From NCBI RefSeq assembly GCF_024347615.1, contig NZ_AP025508.1:2914001-2978000 (forward strand): a stretch of DNA of 64,000 bases, given 5' to 3'. Positions 1 to 8,639 of the stretch are shown here, in pieces. Positions within the stretch are counted from its first letter, which is position 1, and each line of letters opens with the position of its first letter. Both the position numbers and the translations under genes were made by a program. The notes beneath the pieces are model-generated. The model saw nothing but the letters and a program-made list of their open reading frames with translations. It ran no database searches and was not told the DNA's origin. The stretch is from Vibrio splendidus. Its GTDB lineage: Bacteria; Pseudomonadota; Gammaproteobacteria; Enterobacterales; Vibrionaceae.

Positions 1-1567
1 CAACTTCACCGTGATCAAGTGCATCACGATATTCATTAACGAGTTGAGTTGCCGTATCAATACCAAACTCACCGCGTTCCATTAGCACGTCAGCATAAAG
101 CTTACGTGGCGTTGGATGCTTCTTGATTTTTTGGTACATCAAAGGCTGCGTTGCATTCGGCTCATCGGCTTCATTGTGACCGTGGCGACGGTAACAAACC
201 AAATCAATAACAACATCACGCTTAAACGTATTACGGTAATCTAATGCAAGACGCGCTACGAAAGCGACAGCTTCTGGATCATCAGAGTTAACGTGGAAAA
301 TCGGAGCCTGAACCATCTTCGCGATATCGGTACAGTACATCGTAGAACGTGTATCGCGAGGGTTAGACGTTGTAAAACCAACTTGGTTATTTACAACGAT
401 ACGAACCGTACCACCAACACAGAAACCACGAGCTTGAGACATGTTGAACGTCTCTTGTACTACACCCTGGCCAGCGATAGCTGAATCACCATGGATAGTA
501 ATTGGAAGTACGCGGCTGCCATCTTTATCGTCTAGACGATCTTGGCGAGCACGTACCGAACCGATAACTACCGGGTTTACGATTTCTAAGTGAGATGGGT
601 TAAATGCAAGTGCTAAGTGAACGTTGCCGCCTGGTGTTGCGAAATCCGCAGAGAAACCTTGGTGGTATTTCACATCACCAGTGCCCCACGAGTCATCGCT
701 GTGCTTGCCCGCAAACTCGTCAAACAGGTCTTGTGGCTTTTTACCAAGCACATTGACCAGCATGTTTAGACGACCACGGTGAGCCATACCAACAACAACT
801 TCACGCATGCCTTGTCCACCTGCATGACGAATAATTTCCTTCGTCATTGGGATCAACGCATCACCACCTTCCAATGAGAAGCGTTTTGCGCCTGGGAATT
901 TAGCACCAAGATAGCGCTCAAGACCTTCAGCAGCAGTTAGCTCTTCTAGGAAAGCTTGCTTTTCTTCTTTATCGAAAGAGGGTTGACCAGAAACAGACTC
1001 TAAACGTTGTTGGATCCAACGCTTTTGCTCTGTGTTAGTCATGTGCATGTATTCAGCACCAATCGAACCACAATAAGTTTGCTTTAAAGATTTGTACAAA
1101 TCTCGAAGCACCATCGTCTCTTGGCCAATGGCGTAAGAGCCGACGTTAAACGTCTCATTGAGGTCATCTTCGGTAAGAGTGTGAAAAGAAGGATCCAGTT
1201 CAGCGACTGTATCTCTTTCCCATAAACCTAGGGGGTCTAGATTTGCTGATTGATGCCCTCGGAATCGATAGGCATTAATAAGTTGCAGAACCTTTACTTG
1301 TTTCGCATCGACATCTGGATCACTAACTTGGACACTGTAATGCTTTGTTTCTTGAGCGAGTCGACGGAAGTATTCACGAACACGAGAGTGTGGTTGTTCC
1401 ACTGCTTCTGAAGCTTGCACAGGCAATTCTTCAAAAACACTTCTCCATTCGTCACTTACCGAATCGGGGTCACTTAGATACAGTTCATAGAGTTCTTCTA
1501 CGTACGTTGCATTGGCGCCAGCCAAGTGTGAAGACTCGAGCCATGCCTTCATCACGCCGTTGTGCAT
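1..1567 (-). CDS. sucA: 2-oxoglutarate dehydrogenase E1 component, N-terminal part (cut by window edge)
   Basis: This is the thiamine-diphosphate-dependent E1 subunit of the 2-oxoglutarate dehydrogenase complex, which decarboxylates 2-oxoglutarate in the cytoplasmic TCA cycle. Reading leftward from an ATG at 1567 gives about 522 open codons with no stop before the window edge, roughly the first 55% of a protein of about 935 residues. Recognisable blocks include LTAAEGLERYLGAKFPGAKR, GMAHRGRLNMLVNVLGKKP, NPSHLEIVNPVVIGSVRAR and the IHGDSAIAGQGVVQET active-site region. An AAGGGA ribosome site lies a few bases before the ATG. It is downstream of sdhB on the same strand with a hairpin between them, so expression may come by read-through from sdh or from its own promoter. 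The missing C-terminal half lies outside the window. Confidence 0.96.
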   Translation of the reverse strand, partial: MHNGVMKAWLESSHLAGANATYVEELYELYLSDPDSVSDEWRSVFEELPVQASEAVEQPHSRVREYFRRLAQETKHYSVQVSDPDVDAKQVKVLQLINAYRFRGHQSANLDPLGLWERDTVAELDPSFHTLTEDDLNETFNVGSYAIGQETMVLRDLYKSLKQTYCGSIGAEYMHMTNTEQKRWIQQRLESVSGQPSFDKEEKQAFLEELTAAEGLERYLGAKFPGAKRFSLEGGDALIPMTKEIIRHAGGQGMREVVVGMAHRGRLNMLVNVLGKKPQDLFDEFAGKHSDDSWGTGDVKYHQGFSADFATPGGNVHLALAFNPSHLEIVNPVVIGSVRARQDRLDDKDGSRVLPITIHGDSAIAGQGVVQETFNMSQARGFCVGGTVRIVVNNQVGFTTSNPRDTRSTMYCTDIAKMVQAPIFHVNSDDPEAVAFVARLALDYRNTFKRDVVIDLVCYRRHGHNEADEPNATQPLMYQKIKKHPTPRKLYADVLMERGEFGIDTATQLVNEYRDALDHGEV

Positions 1568-1616
1568 ATTTTCCCTTAACCAGTAGTTTTCACGTTTGCT
1601 GCGGTCTATGCCGAGC

Positions 1617-1650
1617 TATTAAAAGGCCGCCCCAAAACTTCTAGGGCGGC
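1617..1650 (-). terminator. Intrinsic terminator between sdhB and sucA
   Basis: A GC-rich stem (GCCGCCC with GGGCGGC, 1626-1632 and 1644-1650) is followed on the minus strand by CTTTTAATAG. It lies directly after the sdhB stop and before sucA, so it probably reduces rather than abolishes read-through into sucA. The plus-strand side also has a T-rich tail. Confidence 0.7.
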
Positions 1651-1664
1651 AATTTTTATATAAC

Positions 1665-2378
1665 TTAAACCGAACGATTCACAAGCATGGTCTTGATGTG
1701 ACCAATTGCTTTCGTCGGATTTAATCCCTTAGGACAAACACTTACACAATTCATGATGCCATGGCAACGAAAAACGCTAAATGCATCATCAAGATCGGAC
1801 AGACGTTCGTCTGTCGCCGTATCTCGGCTATCTATTAGCCAACGGTATGCTGCAAGCAAGCCAGCTGGTCCGATGAACTTATCTGGATTCCACCAGAATG
1901 ATGGGCACGAAGTCGTACAACATGCACACATGATACATTCATACAAACCATCTAAATGAGCACGCTCATCAGGGCTTTGTAGGTTTTCACGAGCCGGTGG
2001 CACATTGCCATCAGACACTAAGAACGGCTTAACTTTTTCGTAGTTATCGTAGAACGGAGTCATGTCTACGATTAAATCACGTACCACAGGCAAACCTGGA
2101 AGTGGGCGAATTATGATTTTATCTTGGCCAGTAAGAGCAGACAGAGGCGTAATACACGCCAATCCGTTTTTACCATTCATGTTCAAGCCATCAGAACCAC
2201 ATACACCTTCACGGCATGAACGACGGAATGAAATCGTTGGATCTTGCTCTTTCAAAAGAATAAGCGCATCCAAAAGCATCATGTCAGAGCCTTCTTCCAC
2301 CTCTAGGGTGTACTCTTTCATGTAAGGCTTCTGGTCCACATCTGGGTTGTAACGGTATAAAGAGAAATTCAGTTTCAT
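1665..2378 (-). CDS. sdhB: Succinate dehydrogenase iron-sulfur subunit
   Basis: SdhB passes electrons from the SdhA flavin to ubiquinone through three iron-sulfur clusters. The N-terminal ferredoxin domain has the [2Fe-2S] ligands in SCREGVCGSDG and a later Cys, including the Asp ligand seen in E. coli SdhB. The C-terminal half has the CIMCACCTTSCP and CHGIMNCVSVCP motifs for the [4Fe-4S] and [3Fe-4S] clusters. Two in-frame ATGs exist (2384 and 2378). I chose 2378 because the AAGGAG site is only 2 bases from the first ATG but 8 from the second, and the product then starts MKLNFSLYRYN like its homologues. It is the last gene of sdhCDAB, starting 12 bases after sdhA ends. About 237 residues, the normal length. 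Confidence 0.97.
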   Translation of the reverse strand: MKLNFSLYRYNPDVDQKPYMKEYTLEVEEGSDMMLLDALILLKEQDPTISFRRSCREGVCGSDGLNMNGKNGLACITPLSALTGQDKIIIRPLPGLPVVRDLIVDMTPFYDNYEKVKPFLVSDGNVPPARENLQSPDERAHLDGLYECIMCACCTTSCPSFWWNPDKFIGPAGLLAAYRWLIDSRDTATDERLSDLDDAFSVFRCHGIMNCVSVCPKGLNPTKAIGHIKTMLVNRSV

Positions 2379-2390
2379 GGTCATATCTCC

Positions 2391-4157
2391 TTAGTACGTA
2401 CGTGCTTTCGGCGGGAATGCTTCACGATGGATAGGTTCCATGTTCACGCCACGCTTAGTCATACTTTCTGATTCTGGGTTGTAAAGTGAGTGGCATAGCC
2501 ATTGCTCATCATCACGGTCTGGGAAGTCAAAACGAGCATGCGCTCCACGACTCTCTGTACGGAAGTTTGCTGCAACCGCAGTTGCGAATGCCGTTTCCAT
2601 CAAGTTTTCAAGTTCTAAACACTCAATACGTTGCGTGTTGAACTCTGTCGACTTGTCTGAAAGGTGTGCATTCTTAAGACGCTCACGAATCACTTTAAGC
2701 TCTTCTAAGCCATCAGCCATCGCTTTACCTTCACGGAATACAGAGAAGTTGTTCTGCATACATTGCTGAAGATCTTTACGAATTACCGCAGGGTCTTCAC
2801 CGTCTGTACTGTTTTCCCAACGATTGTAGCGCTCTAGTGAACGTTCAATGTCGGCTTCAGTTGCTGGTTTTGCTTCAGCTTGCTTATTCAGAGTTTCACC
2901 AAGGTGAAGACCTGTCGCACGACCGAACACAACCAAATCAAGTAGCGAGTTGCCACCTAGACGGTTTGCACCATGTACAGATACTGAAGCGATTTCGCCA
3001 CAAGCGAATAGACCTTGAATTTCAACGTCTGTACCGTCTTCAGTTTGTTTGATTGCTTGACCAGAAACCTGTGTAGGAACACCGCCCATCATGTAGTGAC
3101 ACGTTGGGATCACAGGAATTGGTTCTTTAACTGGATCAACGTGAGCAAACGTACGAGAAAGCTCACATACACCCGGTAGACGAGACTCAAGCGTCTCTTT
3201 ACCTAGGTGATCAAGTTTCAGCTTAATGTGAGGACCCCATGGGCCATCGCAACCACGACCTTCACGAATCTCAACCATCATCGAACGAGCTACCACATCA
3301 CGACCTGCTAAATCTTTAGCATTCGGAGCATAACGTTCCATGAAGCGCTCGCCGTCTTTATTGAGAAGGTAACCACCTTCACCACGACAACCTTCTGTTA
3401 CCAAAACACCTGCGCCAGCGATACCCGTTGGGTGGAACTGCCACATTTCAATGTCTTGCATTGGAACGCCAGCACGAATTGCCATACCAACACCGTCACC
3501 AGTGTTAATGTGTGCATTCGTTGTTGATGCATAGATACGACCAGCACCACCAGTAGCAAGGATTGTTGCCTTCGCTTTGAAGTAGCAAACCTCGCCCGTT
3601 TCCATACAAAGCGCGGTAGTACCTAAGATTGCACCATCTTCGTTTTTAACAAGATCCAGTGCATACCACTCAGAGAAAACCGTCGTTTTGTGTTTAATGT
3701 TTTGTTGGTAAAGCGTGTGTAGCAGTGCGTGACCAGTACGGTCGGCTGCCGCTGCGGTACGAGCCGCTTGCTCACCACCAAAATTCTTAGATTGGCCACC
3801 AAACGGACGTTGGTAAATACTGCCGTTATCAAAGCGAGAAAATGGAAGACCCATTTTTTCTAATTCGATAACCGACTCAGGGCCATTTTTGCACATGTAC
3901 TCGATAGCATCTTGGTCGCCGATATAATCGGAACCTTTAACCGTATCGTACATGTGTTGTTCCCAGTGATCTTCATGCGCATTACCAAGAGCAACGGTGA
4001 TACCACCTTGCGCAGATACAGTATGAGAACGAGTTGGGAAAACTTTAGAAAGCAACGCACAAGATAGGCCTTGCTCAGAAATTTGTAGCGCGGCGCGCAT
4101 ACCAGCACCACCAGCGCCAATTACTACAGCATCAAACTCACGAACAGGAATAGTCAC
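2391..4157 (-). CDS. sdhA: Succinate dehydrogenase flavoprotein subunit
   Basis: The catalytic subunit oxidises succinate to fumarate with covalently bound FAD. The Rossmann GAGGAGM motif is at residues 14-20, and the SHTVSAQGG segment supplies the flavin-linked histidine at residue 45, as in E. coli. Later blocks such as [20 protein letters not shown] and [18 protein letters not shown] are characteristic of SdhA/FrdA and include substrate-binding residues. At 588 residues it is the normal length. It follows sdhD with no gap and precedes sdhB by 12 bases, so translation of the operon is probably coupled. SdhA rather than FrdA is supported by the SdhC/SdhD-type anchors upstream and the TCA neighbours. 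Confidence 0.98.
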   Translation of the reverse strand: MTIPVREFDAVVIGAGGAGMRAALQISEQGLSCALLSKVFPTRSHTVSAQGGITVALGNAHEDHWEQHMYDTVKGSDYIGDQDAIEYMCKNGPESVIELEKMGLPFSRFDNGSIYQRPFGGQSKNFGGEQAARTAAAADRTGHALLHTLYQQNIKHKTTVFSEWYALDLVKNEDGAILGTTALCMETGEVCYFKAKATILATGGAGRIYASTTNAHINTGDGVGMAIRAGVPMQDIEMWQFHPTGIAGAGVLVTEGCRGEGGYLLNKDGERFMERYAPNAKDLAGRDVVARSMMVEIREGRGCDGPWGPHIKLKLDHLGKETLESRLPGVCELSRTFAHVDPVKEPIPVIPTCHYMMGGVPTQVSGQAIKQTEDGTDVEIQGLFACGEIASVSVHGANRLGGNSLLDLVVFGRATGLHLGETLNKQAEAKPATEADIERSLERYNRWENSTDGEDPAVIRKDLQQCMQNNFSVFREGKAMADGLEELKVIRERLKNAHLSDKSTEFNTQRIECLELENLMETAFATAVAANFRTESRGAHARFDFPDRDDEQWLCHSLYNPESESMTKRGVNMEPIHREAFPPKARTY

Positions 4158-4505
4158 TTACGCACCCCACAAAATAAACAGACCAGAGAAGAAATATCCT
4201 AGAAGAACCGCAACAACACCGACTTGAAGACCAACGCGCAATTTTGCACATTTGATATAGTCAGTTAGTACTTGCCACAAGCCGATCCACGCGTGAACCA
4301 AAATTGAAGTAAGCGCTAACATGGTGAAGACTTTAGTGAAGGTACCACCAAAGAATTGCGTCCAAGATGCGTAAGAAATATCACCTGAGAAAGCACAGAA
4401 GCTCACTAGGTAGATAGTGTAAAGCGTCATAATGATGGCTGTTGCACGAATCAATAGATAATCATGCACACCATTACGACCAAAAGTAGAAACGTTGTTT
4501 ACCAT
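4158..4505 (-). CDS. sdhD: Succinate dehydrogenase membrane anchor subunit
   Basis: SdhD is one of two inner-membrane anchors that bind heme b and ubiquinone and hold SdhAB to the membrane. The 115-residue protein has three hydrophobic segments (about residues 20-38, 58-78 and 92-112). The HAWIGLWQVLTDYIK stretch is the conserved segment containing the heme-ligand histidine and quinone-site residues. It overlaps the end of sdhC by 7 bases and abuts sdhA. Length and gene order match the enterobacterial operon. Confidence 0.96.
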   Translation of the reverse strand: MVNNVSTFGRNGVHDYLLIRATAIIMTLYTIYLVSFCAFSGDISYASWTQFFGGTFTKVFTMLALTSILVHAWIGLWQVLTDYIKCAKLRVGLQVGVVAVLLGYFFSGLFILWGA

Positions 4506-4891
4506 ACTAAGATCCCCGCTAGTAGAGACAATACCGCTGTTGCTGCGAATGCAACCTTCGCGCTCTTAGCGCCAGATTCCAGCTCTTCAAAGTGACCAAG
4601 GTCCATAAGAAGGTGACGAATACCACCAGCAATGTGGTAAGCCAAAGCGGTTAAAATGCCCCACAGAATAAACTTCACGAAGAAACCGTCGACAATGTCG
4701 CTAGCTTCCATAAAGCCTACAGGGGAAGAGAGGGAAATGGATAGTAACCAAAGCAGAATTCCGATCGCAACAAAAGTAATCACCCCAGACACACGGTGTA
4801 GGATGGAAGCTATTGCTGTGATAGGAAAGTGGATGGTCTGTAAATCTAAATTAACAGGTCTTGTCTTTCTTTCTTTCACGGGCTCGCTCAC
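4499..4891 (-). CDS. sdhC: Succinate dehydrogenase cytochrome b556 subunit
   Basis: SdhC is the first gene of sdhCDAB and encodes the larger cytochrome b anchor. The protein opens with KTRPVNLDLQTIHFPITAI and SILHRVSGV, the family signature for the quinone site, and has AYHIAGGIRHLLMDLG containing the heme-ligand histidine. Three membrane segments are visible. The start is a GTG at 4891 with GGAG five bases upstream. An ATG at 4901 is out of frame and was not used. The 130-residue length is typical. Transcription comes from the region shared with gltA, where an ArcA-like repeat is visible. Confidence 0.96.
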   Translation of the reverse strand: MSEPVKERKTRPVNLDLQTIHFPITAIASILHRVSGVITFVAIGILLWLLSISLSSPVGFMEASDIVDGFFVKFILWGILTALAYHIAGGIRHLLMDLGHFEELESGAKSAKVAFAATAVLSLLAGILVW

Positions 4892-5305
4892 TCAGCTCCA
4901 TTGAGCATGATGGTCATTAAATAACCTTATGTATTGTTATGGACAAAATTTGATTGCAAACCTTCAAAATTTAACATTAACTTAACAAATAACGTAAGTT
5001 GAGCCTTAGATAATTGTAAAATAATTGTTAACAGCTAGGTTTCTGAAGACACCTCACATTTCTTCTTAGCCTTGCATTTATAAGGTTTTAACCAAACTTT
5101 TCAGCGCCACTATACGGCTGGCAACATTCTAATACAATTGATGCAACAAATAATGCTACACAGAACAGATTTTTAACGAATTTAATGTAAAAAACACTAA
5201 CAAGTGCACACAAAGCTGCAGAAAAATTGACTTTCTCACGTAAGACCAGTAAAAAAATGGCACATAAACATCCTGGACGGATTAATAATAACAAAGGAGA
5301 TTGTT
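4892..5305. other. Divergent sdhC / gltA control region
   Basis: This AT-rich stretch of about 410 bases separates the divergent sdhCDAB and gltA genes and must hold promoters for both. It contains closely spaced TTAAC repeats at 4971-4993 that resemble ArcA sites. A strong ribosome site (AAAGGAG) precedes gltA. No convincing small gene was found; the minus-strand open frames here lack a good ribosome site. Confidence 0.6.
4971..4993. promoter_or_regulatory. ArcA-like direct repeats upstream of sdhC
   Basis: TTAAC occurs at 4971, 4977 and 4982, with ATAAC at 4989. The 4971 and 4982 copies are spaced 11 bases apart. On the minus strand this reads as GTTAA direct repeats with one-helical-turn spacing, the known architecture of ArcA boxes. 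ArcA represses sdh and gltA in E. coli, which fits the position. Assignment is by eye only. Confidence 0.4.
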
Positions 5306-6595
5306 ATGGCGGATAAGAAAGCTACCCTTCATATTGAAGGTCAAGCACCGATCGAATTGCCGATTACAGAAGGTGTACTTGGTACTCCAGTCATCGACGT
5401 TCGTACACTGGGTTCTAATGGTTTTTTCACTTTTGATCCTGGTTTTCTTGCCACTGCATCTTGTGAATCGCAAATAACTTATATTGACGGTGGAAAAGGT
5501 ATCCTTCTACACCGTGGTTATCCAATTGACCAACTGGCCAATAACGCTGATTACTTAGAAGTTTGTTACATTCTTTTATACGGCGAAGCTCCTTCTCGAT
5601 CTCAATACGAAGAGTTCAAGACGACAGTCACACGTCACACCATGGTTCACGAGCAAATTGCTAGTTTCTTCCACGGCTTCCGTCGTGACGCTCACCCAAT
5701 GGCTGTTATGTGTGGTGTGGTAGGTGCGCTTGCTGCGTTCTATCATGATTCATTAGATGTTAATAACGACACACACCGTGAAATTGCGGCATATCGCCTA
5801 ATTTCTAAGATGCCGACACTGGCTGCAATGTGTTACAAATATTCTATCGGTCAACCGTTTATCTACCCGCGCAATGACCTAGGCTACGCAGAAAACTTCC
5901 TACACATGATGTATGCAAACCCATGTGAAGAATATGAAGTAAACCCTGTTGTCGCTCGCGCAATGGACAAAATCTTTACGTTACATGCTGATCACGAACA
6001 GAATGCTTCAACGTCAACGGTTCGTTTAGCAGGTTCTTCGGGTGCAAACCCATTTGCTTGTATTGCTGCTGGTATCGCTTCTTTGTGGGGTCCTGCTCAC
6101 GGTGGTGCTAACGAAGCTTGTCTAATGATGCTTGAAGAGATCGGTAGCGTAGACAACATTGAAGAATATGTAGCAAAAGCAAAAGACAAAGATGACCCAT
6201 TCCGCCTAATGGGCTTTGGTCACCGTGTCTACAAGAACTACGATCCACGTGCAACGGTAATGCGTGAAGCGTGTCACGAAGTACTTAAAGAGCTAAACAT
6301 TCAAGATCCACTACTAGACGTAGCAATGGAACTTGAGCGCATCGCTCTTTCTGACGAGTACTTTGTTTCTAAGAAGCTATACCCGAACGTAGATTTCTAC
6401 TCAGGTATCATTCTGAAAGCGATCGGCATTCCTGTATCAATGTTCACAGTAATCTTCGCGATGTCTCGTACTATCGGTTGGATTGCACACTGGAACGAAA
6501 TGCACAGCGATCCGACGAACCGTATCGGTCGTCCTCGTCAGTTGTATACTGGTGAAGAACAGCGTGATTTCCAAGCTCTACACGAGCGCGAATAG
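5306..6595 (+). CDS. gltA: Citrate synthase, type II (NADH-sensitive hexameric family)
   Basis: GltA condenses acetyl-CoA and oxaloacetate to citrate, the entry step of the TCA cycle. The 429-residue protein has the beta-rich N-terminal domain of the large Gram-negative enzymes, then the conserved [10 protein letters not shown] segment (active-site histidine) and [15 protein letters not shown] (second catalytic histidine and substrate-binding residues). The closing [12 protein letters not shown] block is standard. AAAGGAG lies 7 bases before the ATG. It is transcribed away from sdhCDAB and ends in a clear terminator. Confidence 0.98.
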   Translation: MADKKATLHIEGQAPIELPITEGVLGTPVIDVRTLGSNGFFTFDPGFLATASCESQITYIDGGKGILLHRGYPIDQLANNADYLEVCYILLYGEAPSRSQYEEFKTTVTRHTMVHEQIASFFHGFRRDAHPMAVMCGVVGALAAFYHDSLDVNNDTHREIAAYRLISKMPTLAAMCYKYSIGQPFIYPRNDLGYAENFLHMMYANPCEEYEVNPVVARAMDKIFTLHADHEQNASTSTVRLAGSSGANPFACIAAGIASLWGPAHGGANEACLMMLEEIGSVDNIEEYVAKAKDKDDPFRLMGFGHRVYKNYDPRATVMREACHEVLKELNIQDPLLDVAMELERIALSDEYFVSKKLYPNVDFYSGIILKAIGIPVSMFTVIFAMSRTIGWIAHWNEMHSDPTNRIGRPRQLYTGEEQRDFQALHERE

Positions 6596-6628
6596 TAAAG
6601 TTTAGACTTTTCTAATCGATTGAAATCC

Positions 6629-6665
6629 AAAAGGGTTGATGTATTAACATCAACCCTTTTCTTTT
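6629..6665 (+). terminator. Terminator of gltA
   Basis: AAAAGGGTTGATG pairs with CATCAACCCTTTT around a short loop and is followed by CTTTT. It lies 34 bases after the gltA stop. The symmetric A and T runs could serve either strand. Confidence 0.85.
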
Positions 6666-6680
6666 ATATGCTCTCAACTC

Positions 6681-6786
6681 CGTCATCCTCAAGAGTGAGG
6701 GACGAGCGAGTTGGGGATCTCACTAATTGTATCGACAAGCTTTTAGAGATTCCCTACTCCTTCCTTCGTCAGTCTAGGGAATGACG
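6681..6786. repeat. Inverted pair of a 41-bp dispersed repeat
   Basis: Two 41-bp arms, 6681-6721 and 6746-6786, lie in opposite orientation around a 24-base spacer. Each arm, read toward the spacer, begins CGTCAT and ends ATCTC. The same type of paired element occurs at 53063-53192. It lies in the non-coding gap between gltA and the NIF3-family gene. Confidence 0.75.
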
Positions 6787-6894
6787 AATTACTTGAGATC
6801 TCTCGAAATAAAATCCATTAGAGTTCTAACTAGCCAGTCTCATCGACGGGTACAAATTTATAGTGACTCGTATCCTACATCCCATATTTTCTTT

Positions 6895-7653
6895 TTATAC
6901 CGGGTTGTCGATATCGATAAACTCAACATCTAAGCCATGTTCTTTCGCTAACCACTCACCTAATGCCTTCACACCATAACGTTCTGTTGCGTGGTGTCCT
7001 GCTGCAAAGTAATGAATATCTTGCTCACGCGCTGAGTACGTAGTGCGCTCTGAAATCTCTCCAGAGATAAACGCATCAATACCTTGAGAAGCAGCTAACT
7101 CAATGTAGTCTTGACCACCACCGGTACACCAACCGACAGTCGTAATCATTTTGTCTTGGTTATCTGGAGCGATATGTAATGGCTTGCGGTTCAAAGCTTG
7201 GCCAATCTTTTCTGCAAACTCCGCACCAGTTATTGGTGAACTCAACTTACCAAACATCGCAACTGATTGTGGGTGCCCTTCTAAACCGCCTTCAACTTCA
7301 ATGTCGAGCAACTCTGCAAGCTTGGCGTTGTTACCAAGTTCAGGGTGGATATCCAGTGGTAAGTGGTAACCTAAAAGGTTGATGTCGTTTTTAATCAGAG
7401 TTCGAATGCGCTTACCCTTCATACCACGAATGGCTTCTGACTCACCTTTCCAAAAGAAACCGTGATGGACCAATAAAGCGTCTGCGTTCAGTTCTACCGC
7501 TTTATCAATTAATGCTTGAGAAGCTGTCACACCAGTAACAATGCGCTTTACTTGAGAAGTACCTTCCACTTGAAGACCATTAGGACAGTAATCTTTAATC
7601 TGCTGTGGCTGAAGTTTTTCGTTAAGTAGCTTTTCTAATTGTAAGTTATTCAT
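6895..7653 (-). CDS. ybgI: NIF3-family dinuclear metal-center protein (YbgI type)
   Basis: This belongs to the NIF3/YbgI family, whose members form toroidal hexamers with a two-metal site. The biological role is not well established, although GTP cyclohydrolase-like relatives and nucleotide-related functions have been proposed. The metal-ligand segments LLVHHGFFW (two His) and, in the C-terminal half, AAGHHATERYGV are present. The CPNGLQVEG segment near residue 24 is a family hallmark. At 252 residues it matches the bacterial short form without the inserted PII-like domain. The start at 7653 has an AAAG-type site upstream. It stands alone; in E. coli the homologue is also near sdh/gltA. Confidence 0.9.
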   Translation of the reverse strand: MNNLQLEKLLNEKLQPQQIKDYCPNGLQVEGTSQVKRIVTGVTASQALIDKAVELNADALLVHHGFFWKGESEAIRGMKGKRIRTLIKNDINLLGYHLPLDIHPELGNNAKLAELLDIEVEGGLEGHPQSVAMFGKLSSPITGAEFAEKIGQALNRKPLHIAPDNQDKMITTVGWCTGGGQDYIELAASQGIDAFISGEISERTTYSAREQDIHYFAAGHHATERYGVKALGEWLAKEHGLDVEFIDIDNPV

Positions 7654-7743
7654 TTTTCTTTCCAGCTTAACTTTATAATAACGTCGTTATATCAATTTAC
7701 GGGTAGAATGTCGAAAGCCCCACGATGAGTTTATGAGGAACCG

Positions 7744-8502
7744 ATGACAGCACTGCAACGTTTTTACCAATGGGTCATCGACTCACCGCCATTACTAGAA
7801 ATCAAGCCACCGATTTCCGATCTTGGTGCATTCTTAAGCACCCATGCCATCGACTCATCACACACTTATAACGGAAACCCAAGGTTAGGTTTCCTTTACC
7901 AGCATCTATGTGAACAAGTCATTGAAGCCTCACCTGATTATTCGGTCAAGTACGATGAGATTCAAATTAATGTTGAGGGAAGAACACTCGGTGCTATCGA
8001 CTTTATTCTTGAAAAAGAGAACAACCAAAAGCTGCAACACTGGGAAGTCGCGATCAAGTTTTACCTACTCCATGAACAGACATGGTTTGGTCCTAACTCT
8101 CATGACCAATTGGATAAGAAGTTAGACAGGATGCTCACCCATCAACTTGGCATGTCCTCTTCAGCGGCGTTTGTGGAGCAATATCCAGAGATCGATGTCG
8201 ACTCAAAACATCTCCTCATGCAGGGTCGTCTATATACAAATCCATTCTTAGATCAAAAAGTACCTACTGAATGTTTGGGTTATGACATTAATTCAAGCCA
8301 AGTAAACGGTTTTTGGTGTTATCAAAACCAAGCCCATTTAATTACTGATGTACTCTACCCTCTCACCAAAGAGCAATGGGCAGCTGGCACTGATGACTTC
8401 ACCTGTGAACCTATCACCGAATTTGGTGATCGCTTCGTTCATGGGCAAACTAAATCAGGGCAGTTTTGGTTTGTGATGCCACAAAGTTGGCCACACGGAT
8501 AG
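7744..8502 (+). CDS. DUF1853 family protein, probable PD-(D/E)XK-like fold
   Basis: The 252-residue protein matches what I recall of the DUF1853 family, which has no established function. Its most telling block is TLGAIDFIL followed about 15 residues later by HWEVAIKFYL. This D...ExK spacing is the core of the PD-(D/E)XK nuclease-like fold. The remainder is soluble, with no signal peptide or membrane segment. It is divergent from ybgI with about 90 bases between them, and TGAGGAACCGATG gives a GAGGA ribosome site 5 bases before the start. A nuclease role is inference; the fold is also used by inactive proteins. Confidence 0.75.
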   Translation: MTALQRFYQWVIDSPPLLEIKPPISDLGAFLSTHAIDSSHTYNGNPRLGFLYQHLCEQVIEASPDYSVKYDEIQINVEGRTLGAIDFILEKENNQKLQHWEVAIKFYLLHEQTWFGPNSHDQLDKKLDRMLTHQLGMSSSAAFVEQYPEIDVDSKHLLMQGRLYTNPFLDQKVPTECLGYDINSSQVNGFWCYQNQAHLITDVLYPLTKEQWAAGTDDFTCEPITEFGDRFVHGQTKSGQFWFVMPQSWPHG

Positions 8503-8569
8503 TATAACCTACTCAGTTGTACAGTAATTCAACCACCTAGCTTTAGCCGCTTTACCCACGAGCTGATAT

Positions 8570-8603
8570 AAAAAAGGGCTGATGCTTTCACATCAACCCT
8601 TTC
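8570..8603 (-). terminator. Terminator between the DUF1853 gene and pgm
   Basis: GGGCTGATG pairs with CATCAACCC. On the minus strand the stem is followed by TTTTTTATATC, so it terminates pgm. The plus-strand side has a weaker T tail and may also serve the DUF1853 gene. Confidence 0.75.
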
Positions 8604-8639
8604 ACTATTTACTTGATGACTCTACTAATCGGTATTCGA

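Noticed and set aside
5088..5294. Minus-strand open frame of 68 codons upstream of sdhC
   Set aside because: It lies in the AT-rich divergent promoter region, with no ribosome site and a composition typical of chance frames.
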